In this document: positions 7,005 through 13,081 of the stretch, piece after piece
How positions within the stretch are numbered: the stretch's first letter is position 1
Layout: every line of letters begins with the position of its first letter
Origin: an uncultured Clostridia bacterium
GTDB lineage: Bacteria; Bacillota; Clostridia; Oscillospirales; Oscillospiraceae
Length of the DNA stretch: 23,085 nt
Assembly: GCA_946539175.1 (NCBI GenBank)
Contig: CAMNHH010000013.1
Span: 1-23,085 of the forward strand
Direction of reading: 5' to 3'
Translations under genes and position numbers: made by a program
Notes under the pieces: generated by a model
What the model was told of the DNA's origin: nothing
The model's database searches: none
What the model saw: the letters and a program-made list of their open reading frames with translations, nothing else

Positions 7005-7940
7005 TTATACGTTAACTGCCTCCGCCTTCCGATCAATGGCGAAGCGCTTGTCGTCCTTGGGCAGATAATCCACGGGGCTTTCCATGGGCAGCTCCAGCAG
7101 CTCCGGGTGGGCCAGCAGATGCTTGATGAGCTTCATGGACTTGGAGTAGTAGTAGCCGTCCGCCACCCGCTCGTCCAGGGTGAAGCCCAGGTTGATGACG
7201 GGCCGCACCTCAAAGCTGCCGTCGGCGTGGTATTCGGGGGCGTAGTGCTTCTTGCCTATGACCACGAAGAGGGTGCAGGTGCCCCAGTTGGACAGATGGT
7301 GATAGCCGGAGTTCAGGTCGATGGAGCCCAGGTTCGTGAGAAAGCAGGAGGAGTAGTTGGGGTCCTCTTTGATCAGATCGTAGGGCACCTTGCCCTTCCT
7401 GTCCAGTCGCACCAGAATGGACATGATGGCGTTCAGCACCGGCCGGGGCAGCTTCACCAGCTTGTCCATGAAGCTGGTGGAATTGTCCACCACCCGGTCC
7501 TCCCGGATGGCGTGGATCTCGCTGACCAGGTCGTCGAAGAGGCTGTCGATGGTGGAGTCCGGCCGGAACTTCTTCATCACCAGACCCTCCTCGGAGCGGT
7601 CTGAGAACTGCTTTTTCATGGTGAAGGCCACGGAGGCGTATTTCCGCTGGTAGAGGCGGTTGCCCGCCACGAAGCGGTTCATCTTGGGCCGCAGGATCAG
7701 GGTCTTGGCCACGGCGGCGCAGATCACGTGGAAGTATTTGTACTTGTCTCCCTCCCGGCCCTGGTTCTTTTTGGCAAGGTATTCCTCGATGGGCCGCAGG
7801 TCGATCTCCTCGTTGATGTAGGCCTCGTTGTCCGCCCGGTTGGGGTAGATGTAGGACATGATCTGGTTCATGGAGGGCTCGTCCCGGAGCCACACTCCGT
7901 CAAAGCGGTCGCCGCGCTTGATTTTCTCTTTCTTTGCCAT
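7005..7940 (-). CDS. E2/CAT-fold acyltransferase-like protein with altered catalytic motif
   Basis: This 311-residue protein resembles the catalytic domain of 2-oxoacid dehydrogenase E2 and chloramphenicol acetyltransferase: an N-terminal FDGVWLRD/MNQIMSYIYP region, then YFHVICAAVAKTLILRPKMNRF, SSCFLTNLGSIDLNSGYHHL and a C-terminal LDERVADGYYYSKSM. The last corresponds to the HxxxDG active-site motif, but the His is replaced by Glu (E257; D261-G262 kept). There is no lipoyl domain or peripheral subunit-binding domain and no E1 or E3 gene nearby, so it is not a working 2-oxoacid dehydrogenase component. It may transfer an acyl group by another mechanism or bind acyl-CoA without catalysis. It starts 16 bases after the membrane protein gene. 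Confidence 0.82.
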   Translation of the reverse strand: MAKKEKIKRGDRFDGVWLRDEPSMNQIMSYIYPNRADNEAYINEEIDLRPIEEYLAKKNQGREGDKYKYFHVICAAVAKTLILRPKMNRFVAGNRLYQRKYASVAFTMKKQFSDRSEEGLVMKKFRPDSTIDSLFDDLVSEIHAIREDRVVDNSTSFMDKLVKLPRPVLNAIMSILVRLDRKGKVPYDLIKEDPNYSSCFLTNLGSIDLNSGYHHLSNWGTCTLFVVIGKKHYAPEYHADGSFEVRPVINLGFTLDERVADGYYYSKSMKLIKHLLAHPELLELPMESPVDYLPKDDKRFAIDRKAEAVNV

Positions 7941-7956
7941 ACCGATTTCCTCACTT

Positions 7957-8664
7957 CTATAGCAGCATCATAATCAGCCCCACGAGAGGCAGATGCAAAA
8001 TGAAAATATACAGGGAATTGCGGCCGCACCAGCAGAGCAGACGGAGCACGGGCGTCTCCGGGTTCACGCCGGGCAGGCGGGTCTTTTTTTCGGAATAGAG
8101 GCTGCGGCCCAGGACGATGCCCAGGCTGAACCAGCCCAGATGGGGGGCCAGGGGAAAGTAGTCCCCGGAGGAAAAGCCCGGATAGCGCAGGCCCAGGGGA
8201 AAAAGGAAGCGGGAGGAAACCAGCACGTTCTCCAGCTCCAGCCAGTAGCCCAGGGCGATCACCCCCAGACCCAGGGCCAGCAGCACCGGATTGGGGAGCT
8301 TTTTCAGCAGGGGATAGAGCAGCATGGCCACGCCCAGCAGATGCAGCACCCCGAAGCGGATGATCATATCCTCCCCCAGCCAGCCCAGCAGGACCCCCGC
8401 GAAGGAGCCCAGGGTCAGCAGCATGCCCCCCGCCAGCACCATCAGGCCCCGGCGCGGGGCCCGGCTGCCCAGCGTGGCGGACAGGCCGGAGAGCAGCACG
8501 AAGAGAAGCCCGCCGTACTGCATCACGAAGGCCACCACCGGGGGCAGGGCGAAGCGGCCCAGAACGTTGGAGAGGTAAAACAGGGAGTGGGAGAGAATGA
8601 CGCAGAGGATCAGAAAGCCTCTGAGGGCGTCAATCTCCCAGATCCGGCCGTCGGAGGGCTTCAT
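7957..8664 (-). CDS. Polytopic membrane acyltransferase-like protein (DUF1624/HGSNAT-like)
   Basis: This 235-residue, very hydrophobic protein has about seven membrane segments. The N-terminus RIWEIDALRGFLILCVILSHSL has the D-x-x-RG and H pattern of the heparan-alpha-glucosaminide N-acetyltransferase catalytic family (DUF1624), which passes acetyl groups across the membrane to a sugar. Later features are IIRFGVLHLLGVAMLLYP near 100-118 and a C-terminal NSLYIFILHLPLV. Its ATG overlaps the stop of the acyl-CoA synthetase gene by 4 bases (ATGA), which ties it to that enzyme. Transfer of an acyl group to an envelope glycan or lipid is inference from family and context. A general acyltransferase-3 relative is the main alternative. 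Confidence 0.75.
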   Translation of the reverse strand: MKPSDGRIWEIDALRGFLILCVILSHSLFYLSNVLGRFALPPVVAFVMQYGGLLFVLLSGLSATLGSRAPRRGLMVLAGGMLLTLGSFAGVLLGWLGEDMIIRFGVLHLLGVAMLLYPLLKKLPNPVLLALGLGVIALGYWLELENVLVSSRFLFPLGLRYPGFSSGDYFPLAPHLGWFSLGIVLGRSLYSEKKTRLPGVNPETPVLRLLCWCGRNSLYIFILHLPLVGLIMMLL

Positions 8665-10385
8665 GCCTTCGCCTCCGCGTTGGCTTCCTCCTCCAGCACC
8701 CGGTAGGCCACCTTGCCCACCAGGGTCTTGGGCAGCTCCTCCCGGAACTCGATCTCATAGGGCATGGCGTATTTGGCGATGTTCCTGCGGCAGTGGTCCA
8801 TCAGCTCCTGCCGGATCTCATCGGAGGGCTTGTACTCGGGCCGCAGCACCACGAAGGCCTTGACCTTCTGCATCTTGTACTTGTCCTTCACGCCCACCAC
8901 GCAGGAGTAGAGCACCTTTTCGTGGCCGTCGATGATGTTCTCCAGCTGGCTGGGGTACACGTTGTAGCCGGAGGTGATGATCATGCGCTTGATCCGCTGG
9001 CGGAAGTAGATGAAGCCGTCGTTGTCCATGGTGCCCAGATCGCCGGTGTGGAGCCAGATGCGGCCGTCCCCGTGGCGGCGGAGGGTCTGGGCGGTCTCCT
9101 CGGGATTGTCGATGTAGCACATCATGACGGAGGGGCCGGAGATGCAGATCTCGCCCTCGATGTTGGGCTCCACCTCCTCCTCGGTGCCGGGCTTTACGAT
9201 CTGGTAGTAGGTGTCCGGGAAGGGGATGCCGATGGAGCCGGAGCGGGCGTAGTCCTTGGGGGTCAGACAGGAGGCGGTGACGCACTCCGTCGTGCCGTAG
9301 CCCTCCCGGATCTGGATTTTGGCCTTGTGGTCCTTCAGGAAGGCGTCCACCTTCCGCTTCAGCTCCACGGACAGGGAGTCGCCGCCGGAGAACATGCCGT
9401 CCAGGAAGCTGAGATCGGCCCCCTCCAGCAGATCCGTCCGCAGCAGGGCCTCAAAGAGGGTGGGCACGCCGGGGATCAGATTGGGCTTCTTCTTCACCAG
9501 AAGCTGGGCGTAGGTCTTCACGTTGAACTGGGGCACCAGAATGCAGCGGGCGCCGCCCACCAGGGCAGTGTGGATGCCGATGCCCAGGCCGAAGCCGTGG
9601 AACACGGGCATCACGGAGAGCATCTTCTTGTTCACGATGCTGGGCAGGCCGGAGGCCGCGATGGTCTGCAGGGCCGTGGCGTTGAAGTTGTCGGAGGACA
9701 GGAGAATGCCCTTGGTGGTGCCGGTGGTGCCGCCGGAGTAGAGGATGGAGGCGCCCTCCCGGCTGAGGATCACGTCCTCATCGGGCAGCTCCGTCACCTT
9801 CTCCCCCGCCCGCAGGAAGTCCCGCCAGAGGATGTAGTCCCCGTCCTTGGGGAGCTTGGGGATCTTCCGGGCGGCCTTGGTCACGGGGTAGAGCAGATTC
9901 AGGGGAACGGGCAGCTCGTCCTTGATGAAGGCGATCAGCACCTTCACCGGGTTTTCCAGCCGGTCCCGGATCTCCTCCAGCTTGGGATAGAACTGATCCA
10001 GGGTCAGAATGGCCTTGGAGTGGGAGAAATTCAGATAAAAGGCGATCTCCGTCGGAGCGGACAGGGGATGGATCATGTTGGACACGGCGCCGATGCGGTT
10101 CAGGGCGTAGAAGGTGTCCAGGGCCTGGGGGCAGTTGGGCATACAGATGGTGACGCGATCCCCCTTGCCGATGCCCAGGGCGACGAGGGCCCGGGCGGTG
10201 CGGTCGATCCGGTGCATGAACTGGGCGTAGGTGGTCTCCTTGTTCATGAATTCATAGGCCACCAGACCCGGATGCTCCCGGGCGGTTTGCCGGACGATCT
10301 GATAGATGGTCTTCCTGGGATAGTCCAGGTGCTTCGGCATATCGCCGTAGAAATTCAGCCAGGGTGCCTGCGCGGAAATACCCAT
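8661..10385 (-). CDS. Long-chain acyl-CoA synthetase / AMP-dependent ligase
   Basis: This 574-residue enzyme of the ANL (AMP-binding) superfamily is full length for a fatty acyl-CoA synthetase. Motifs in order are the ATP loop YSGGTTGTTKG (about 216-226), EGYGTTEC (361-368), HTGDLG (446-451), the hinge RIKRMIITSGYNVYPSQLE (about 464-482), and a C-terminal LPKTLVGKVAYR with the lysine expected for adenylation. It would activate a carboxylic acid with ATP and CoA. It is the first gene of a six-gene minus-strand unit and overlaps the next gene by 4 bases, so its product probably supplies an acyl donor to the acyltransferase-type proteins downstream. Only a weak Shine-Dalgarno (GAGATG) precedes the ATG at 10385. 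Medium-chain or aryl acids remain possible substrates. Confidence 0.88.
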   Translation of the reverse strand: MGISAQAPWLNFYGDMPKHLDYPRKTIYQIVRQTAREHPGLVAYEFMNKETTYAQFMHRIDRTARALVALGIGKGDRVTICMPNCPQALDTFYALNRIGAVSNMIHPLSAPTEIAFYLNFSHSKAILTLDQFYPKLEEIRDRLENPVKVLIAFIKDELPVPLNLLYPVTKAARKIPKLPKDGDYILWRDFLRAGEKVTELPDEDVILSREGASILYSGGTTGTTKGILLSSDNFNATALQTIAASGLPSIVNKKMLSVMPVFHGFGLGIGIHTALVGGARCILVPQFNVKTYAQLLVKKKPNLIPGVPTLFEALLRTDLLEGADLSFLDGMFSGGDSLSVELKRKVDAFLKDHKAKIQIREGYGTTECVTASCLTPKDYARSGSIGIPFPDTYYQIVKPGTEEEVEPNIEGEICISGPSVMMCYIDNPEETAQTLRRHGDGRIWLHTGDLGTMDNDGFIYFRQRIKRMIITSGYNVYPSQLENIIDGHEKVLYSCVVGVKDKYKMQKVKAFVVLRPEYKPSDEIRQELMDHCRRNIAKYAMPYEIEFREELPKTLVGKVAYRVLEEEANAEAKA

Positions 10386-10417
10386 AGTGTTTCATCTCGA
10401 CTTTCATTTCTGTATAG

Positions 10418-10430
10418 GTTGCGTCGCAAC
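10418..10430. promoter_or_regulatory. 13-base palindrome at the predicted transcription start (candidate operator)
   Basis: GTTGCG-T-CGCAAC is a perfect 6-bp dyad centred on 10424. It lies just downstream of the -10 box of the acyl-CoA synthetase promoter, roughly at the start site, where a repressor would block initiation. TTGC...GCAA dyads are common for TetR/MarR-type repressors, but no regulator gene is adjacent. Inference from position and symmetry. Confidence 0.45.
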
Positions 10431-10436
10431 AGTGCT

Positions 10437-10465
10437 ATTATAAGGTATCACACATAAAATTGCAA
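10437..10465 (-). promoter_or_regulatory. Sigma-A-type promoter of the six-gene acyl/glycosyl operon
   Basis: On the minus strand, TTGCAA (10465-10460), a 17-base spacer and a perfect TATAAT (10442-10437). Transcription would begin near 10430, about 45 bases before the acyl-CoA synthetase ATG. The -35 box and spacer lie inside a 19-bp inverted repeat. No comparable promoter was seen inside the downstream operon. Confidence 0.8.
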
Positions 10466-10486
10466 GAAATTTTATGTGTGATACCT
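10443..10486. repeat. Perfect 19-bp AT-rich inverted repeat over the promoter
   Basis: Arms AGGTATCACACATAAAATT (10443-10461) and its exact complement (10468-10486) flank the 6-base loop GCAAGA. It starts 18 bases beyond the stop of the DUF362 gene and covers the -35 box and spacer of the next operon's promoter. It could be a regulator operator, or a hairpin ending the upstream transcript; no strong T-run follows it. Its symmetry and AT content stand out sharply in this GC-rich region. Confidence 0.85.
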
Positions 10487-10504
10487 GGATTCTTGTGGGC
10501 CGGC

Positions 10505-11659
10505 TCAGCGCTCCAGCAGCCGCGCCAGGGGCGGACGCCTGACCCGCATGGCCCCCTCGGGGCAGAATTCCTGGCAGCAGAAGCAGCGGATGCAGGCCTT
10601 CCGGTCGATGACGGGCCGCCGGTTTTTCATGACGATGGCCTTGGCGGGGCAGATCTGCTGGCAGCGGCGGCAGCCCACGCAGGCGGCCTTGTCCACCCCG
10701 GGCCGGGCGGCGATGGAGCGTGAGAGAAATTTGCTGAAGAGGGCGCCCCGCCGGCCTCCGCCCATGATGCTCTGAAACTGCAGGCCGTTGCGCTGGGTGA
10801 TGATCTGAAAGCCCTCCGTCACGAAGCTCCGCCAGGGACCCAGGATTTCCAGCTCCTCCGGGGTCCGGGGGCAGAGACCCCGGTCCCAGGCGGCCCGGAG
10901 GGTGGGCACGGTGCCGGGCTCCAGGCCGATGAGCCCGGCGCAGAGCAGGTCGATCCTGTGGGGATTTTCCCCCGCCAGCAGGCAGCCCACGGGCCTGGGC
11001 TGTCCGGCGGTGGGGCCGTTGCCCTCCATGGCCAGCACCGCGTCCACCAGATGCAGCCGGGGCCTCCAGAACTCGTCCAGGTCCAGCAGCATGTCCGCAA
11101 AGTCCGCCGGGTCCGGGAAGCGGAAGTGGTACTCCGGCTTCATGGTGCCGGGCACGGAGCCGAACAGGTTCTTGGCCGCGGCGGACAGGCCCATCATGCC
11201 GTGGGATTTCAGCTTGGCGAAGTTGATGATCCCGTCGCAGTCCAGCAGCCAGCCCGTCACCGTGGCGCGCTTGCAGAGCTTTCCCTCCGGCAGACGGATC
11301 TCCCTGGTGGAGAAATCGTGATTCAGGGGCAGTCCGGCGGCGTTGAGCCCGGCGGCCTGATAGACCCGGTTCAGAAAGGCCCCGTTGTAGAGCCCGCCGG
11401 GGCTGTCGCCCACCACCGCCTCGGCGCCCTTTTCCTCGATGAGGTCAACCAGCGCCCGCAGCAGGGCGGGATGGGTGGTGGCGGCGCGCTCCGGGCGCAT
11501 GGCGGCCACCAGATTGGCCTTGATGCCGATCCTCATGCCGGGCTTTACCCAGTCCAGGCCGCCGAAGGGGGCGACGGCCGCCTCCAGGGCCGCCCGCACC
11601 CGGACGGGCTCGTAATCGGCGCAGGGAACGCAGACCACGTCCGGACCGTGATCTTTCAT
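10505..11659 (-). CDS. DUF362 domain protein with C-terminal 2x[4Fe-4S] ferredoxin
   Basis: This 384-residue protein has an N-terminal DUF362 domain (about 1-300; KANLV, GDSPGGLYNG, INFAKLKSHGMMGLSAAAKNLFG) and a bacterial ferredoxin domain at the C-terminus. The latter has two CxxCxxCxxxCP motifs (C327-C330-C333-C337 and C356-C359-C362-C366). It is predicted to be a cytoplasmic electron-transfer or redox enzyme with an unknown substrate, as for most DUF362-ferredoxin fusions in anaerobes. The ATG at 11659 is chosen because GAGGAGG lies 8-10 bases upstream. The longer frame to 11770 would translate the AT-rich repeat. It follows the YunG-like gene on the same strand, 100 bases away. Confidence 0.85.
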   Translation of the reverse strand: MKDHGPDVVCVPCADYEPVRVRAALEAAVAPFGGLDWVKPGMRIGIKANLVAAMRPERAATTHPALLRALVDLIEEKGAEAVVGDSPGGLYNGAFLNRVYQAAGLNAAGLPLNHDFSTREIRLPEGKLCKRATVTGWLLDCDGIINFAKLKSHGMMGLSAAAKNLFGSVPGTMKPEYHFRFPDPADFADMLLDLDEFWRPRLHLVDAVLAMEGNGPTAGQPRPVGCLLAGENPHRIDLLCAGLIGLEPGTVPTLRAAWDRGLCPRTPEELEILGPWRSFVTEGFQIITQRNGLQFQSIMGGGRRGALFSKFLSRSIAARPGVDKAACVGCRRCQQICPAKAIVMKNRRPVIDRKACIRCFCCQEFCPEGAMRVRRPPLARLLER

Positions 11660-11689
11660 AAATACGCCTCCTCGTATCAAGAATGAGTT

Positions 11690-11782
11690 GAAAATTGAAA
11701 ATGGAAAGTTGAAAATGAATGTGTTTCGCAAATTGAGATTTGCGAAACTCCGATCATTTTCAATTTTCAATTCTCAATTGAT
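11690..11782. repeat. AT-rich arm-and-hairpin element 1 (MITE/REP-like)
   Basis: The left arm contains repeats of the type TTGAAAATTGAAAATGG and TTGAAAATG (11693-11720). The right arm (about 11753-11782) carries the complementary repeats TTTTCAATTTTCAATTCTCA. Between them is a perfect 11-bp hairpin, GTTTCGCAAAT-TGAG-ATTTGCGAAAC (11723-11748). The whole is an imperfect palindrome of about 90 bases with base use unlike its surroundings. Its right arm overlaps the 3' end of the YunG-like gene. There is no transposase. Confidence 0.7.
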
Positions 11783-12191
11783 CCAGCAGTCGTTTTTTCA
11801 AAAGCAGATAGCGTTCGTATTTCTCCGCCTTGGCGAAGTGCTCCGCCCGGCTCTGGGGCAGGGCGCCGGCGTAGTCCAGCCGCGCGCCGCGGAACTGCTC
11901 GGAGCTGAGGTCGAAGACCAGGCCCCCCACCACGTTAAAACAATGGAAGCCGCCCTCCGGCAGGGGAATCCCCAGGACCTCCCCGCCGAACAAATCCTGG
12001 GCCAGAAAGGCAGTGACGGAGCACTGGCCCAGGGTGGGGTTCTCGGGGCTCCAGCGCGCCCGCATCCGGGGCGCGCAGCTCTCCGCGCACCAGCAGCCCA
12101 ACAGGGCCCGATAGAGGGCCTGGGGCGTGGTGATCCCCGCCAGCCCGGTTTCCACCGGGGGAAAAACAGTTTCAGATCCGTAAAAAGACAT
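11760..12191 (-). CDS. YunG-like protein of unknown function
   Basis: This 143-residue soluble protein carries RWSPENPTLGQCSVTAFLAQDLFGGE (about 46-71) and a later HCFNVVGGLVFDLSSEQF. This arrangement resembles the small Bacillus YunG family. The conserved Cys in GQC and the His and Asp further on resemble a transglutaminase/NlpC-like layout, but I cannot assign a reaction. The ATG at 12191 has a good AGGAGGG site 5-6 bases upstream. The last residues (about RIEN) and the stop codon are encoded by the right arm of repeat element 1, so the C-terminus appears to have been changed by that repeat. A 100-base gap separates it from the DUF362 gene. Confidence 0.65.
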   Translation of the reverse strand: MSFYGSETVFPPVETGLAGITTPQALYRALLGCWCAESCAPRMRARWSPENPTLGQCSVTAFLAQDLFGGEVLGIPLPEGGFHCFNVVGGLVFDLSSEQFRGARLDYAGALPQSRAEHFAKAEKYERYLLLKKRLLDQLRIEN

Positions 12192-12221
12192 AGGCCCTCC
12201 TGATTGTGATTTTTCGCGGAG

Positions 12222-12382
12222 AATGAAACTATTAAAATATGAAATTATGAAACTATTTCGGTGTCCCTTCGGGACGATTTGAAATCATTTTCCATATCGG
12301 AGATATGGAAAATACCACAATATTTTCATTTTTTCATAGTTTCATATTTTCATGGATTTGTCGGGCGCAGCTCGACAAATCC
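12222..12382. repeat. AT-rich arm-and-hairpin element 2
   Basis: This element fills much of the gene-free stretch 12192-12526. The left arm (12223-12258) repeats ATGAAACTAT and ATGAAATT units; the right arm (12322-12353) has complementary TTTCATAGTTTCATATTTTC. Between them are GTCCC-TTC-GGGAC (12263-12275) and a perfect 12-bp hairpin, ATTTTCCATATC-GGA-GATATGGAAAAT (12287-12313). A further 10-bp hairpin, GGATTTGTCG...CGACAAATCC, follows at 12354-12382. No coding or transposase signal was seen. The plan parallels element 1, with different repeat units. Confidence 0.7.
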
Positions 12383-12430
12383 CAATTTTACCCCATTCTA
12401 CCACGGATCCCCGTTTCGCACAAGGCGAGC

Positions 12431-12459
12431 TTGAAAAAATATCTGAAAAATGTTATGCT
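12431..12459 (+). promoter_or_regulatory. Promoter of the second ECF sigma operon
   Basis: TTGAAA (12431-12436), a 17-base spacer and TATGCT (12454-12459) give a good sigma-A-type promoter about 70 bases before the sigma gene ATG. The leader then holds a small hairpin just upstream of the ribosome-binding site. Confidence 0.65.
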
Positions 12460-12475
12460 GGTGCTGCAAGCTCTC

Positions 12476-12507
12476 GTCTGTTTTCCCGTCTTACAGGGTG
12501 AACAGAC
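12476..12507 (+). other. Leader hairpin before the ECF sigma ribosome-binding site
   Basis: GTCTGTT (12476-12482) pairs with AACAGAC (12501-12507), with an inner CCC/GGG pairing. The hairpin ends 4 bases before the AGGAGGG site at 12512-12518. It could affect translation initiation or be incidental. Confidence 0.4.
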
Positions 12508-12526
12508 CAAAAGGAGGGAAGATCCC

Positions 12527-13081
12527 ATGACGGACGAGCAGATCATCGAACTGTACTGGGCCAGGGACCAGCGTGCCGTGGACGAGACGGAGCGCGCCTA
12601 CGGCGGCCTCTGCCGGACCCTGTCCCGGCGGATCCTGCGGAGCCCCGAGGACGCGGAGGAGTGCGTCAACGACGGCTATCTGCGGCTCTGGCAGCGACTG
12701 CCCCCGGAGCGGCCCGCCGCCCTGGGCAGCTACCTGGCCCGGATCGTGCGAAATCTGTCTCTGGATCGGCTGCGGCAGCAGGGGGCGGCCAAGCGGGGCG
12801 GCAGCGCCGTCACGGTCTCCCTGGAGGAGCTGAGCCAGGTGACGGGCCGGGGGGACGTGGAGAGCCATCTGGCGGCCCAGGAGCTGGGCCGGGCTGTGGA
12901 CCGCTTTCTGCGGACCCAGTCGGAGCAGTCCCGCTGTGTCTTTCTCCGGCGCTACTACTTCATGGACAGCCGAAGCGAGATCGCGGAGCGCTATGAGATC
13001 TCCGCGGCCCAGGTCTCCGTACTCCTGTCCAGGACCCGAAAACGCCTGCGGGCATACTTAAAAAAGGAGGGCTTGCTGTGA
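12527..13081 (+). CDS. ECF-type RNA polymerase sigma factor (second)
   Basis: This is a 184-residue ECF sigma factor. Region 2 has the typical SPEDAEECVNDGYLRLWQ core (about 44-61) followed by ARIVRNLSLDRLR. After a Gly/Ser-containing linker, region 4 has CVFLRRYYFMDSRSEIAERY and the helix-turn-helix end ISAAQVSVLLSRTRKRLRAYL. The ATG at 12527 is chosen because AAGGAGGG lies 8-9 bases upstream; the longer open frame would run through the AT-rich element and the promoter. Its stop overlaps the next start as GTGA, coupling it to the large membrane protein. The organisation mirrors the other sigma/membrane-protein pair at the left end. Confidence 0.9.
   Translation: MTDEQIIELYWARDQRAVDETERAYGGLCRTLSRRILRSPEDAEECVNDGYLRLWQRLPPERPAALGSYLARIVRNLSLDRLRQQGAAKRGGSAVTVSLEELSQVTGRGDVESHLAAQELGRAVDRFLRTQSEQSRCVFLRRYYFMDSRSEIAERYEISAAQVSVLLSRTRKRLRAYLKKEGLL

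Noticed and set aside
5625..7604. 659-codon plus-strand open frame
   Set aside because: It runs antisense across four well-supported minus-strand genes and gives a low-complexity Gly/Val/His/Gln-rich product.
7005..7940. Component of a pyruvate or branched-chain 2-oxoacid dehydrogenase complex
   Set aside because: No lipoyl or subunit-binding domain, no E1/E3 genes, and the catalytic His is replaced.
8793..10457. 554-codon plus-strand open frame
   Set aside because: It is antisense to the acyl-CoA synthetase gene, whose motifs are unmistakable, and its product has no known motif.
10443..10486. Simple intrinsic terminator of the DUF362 gene
   Set aside because: Not accepted as the only explanation: no T-run follows on the minus strand and the repeat covers a near-consensus promoter, so it is listed as a repeat/candidate operator.
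11690..12382. CRISPR array
   Set aside because: The repeats are short, AT-rich, imperfect and in inverted arms, with no regular spacers and no cas genes.
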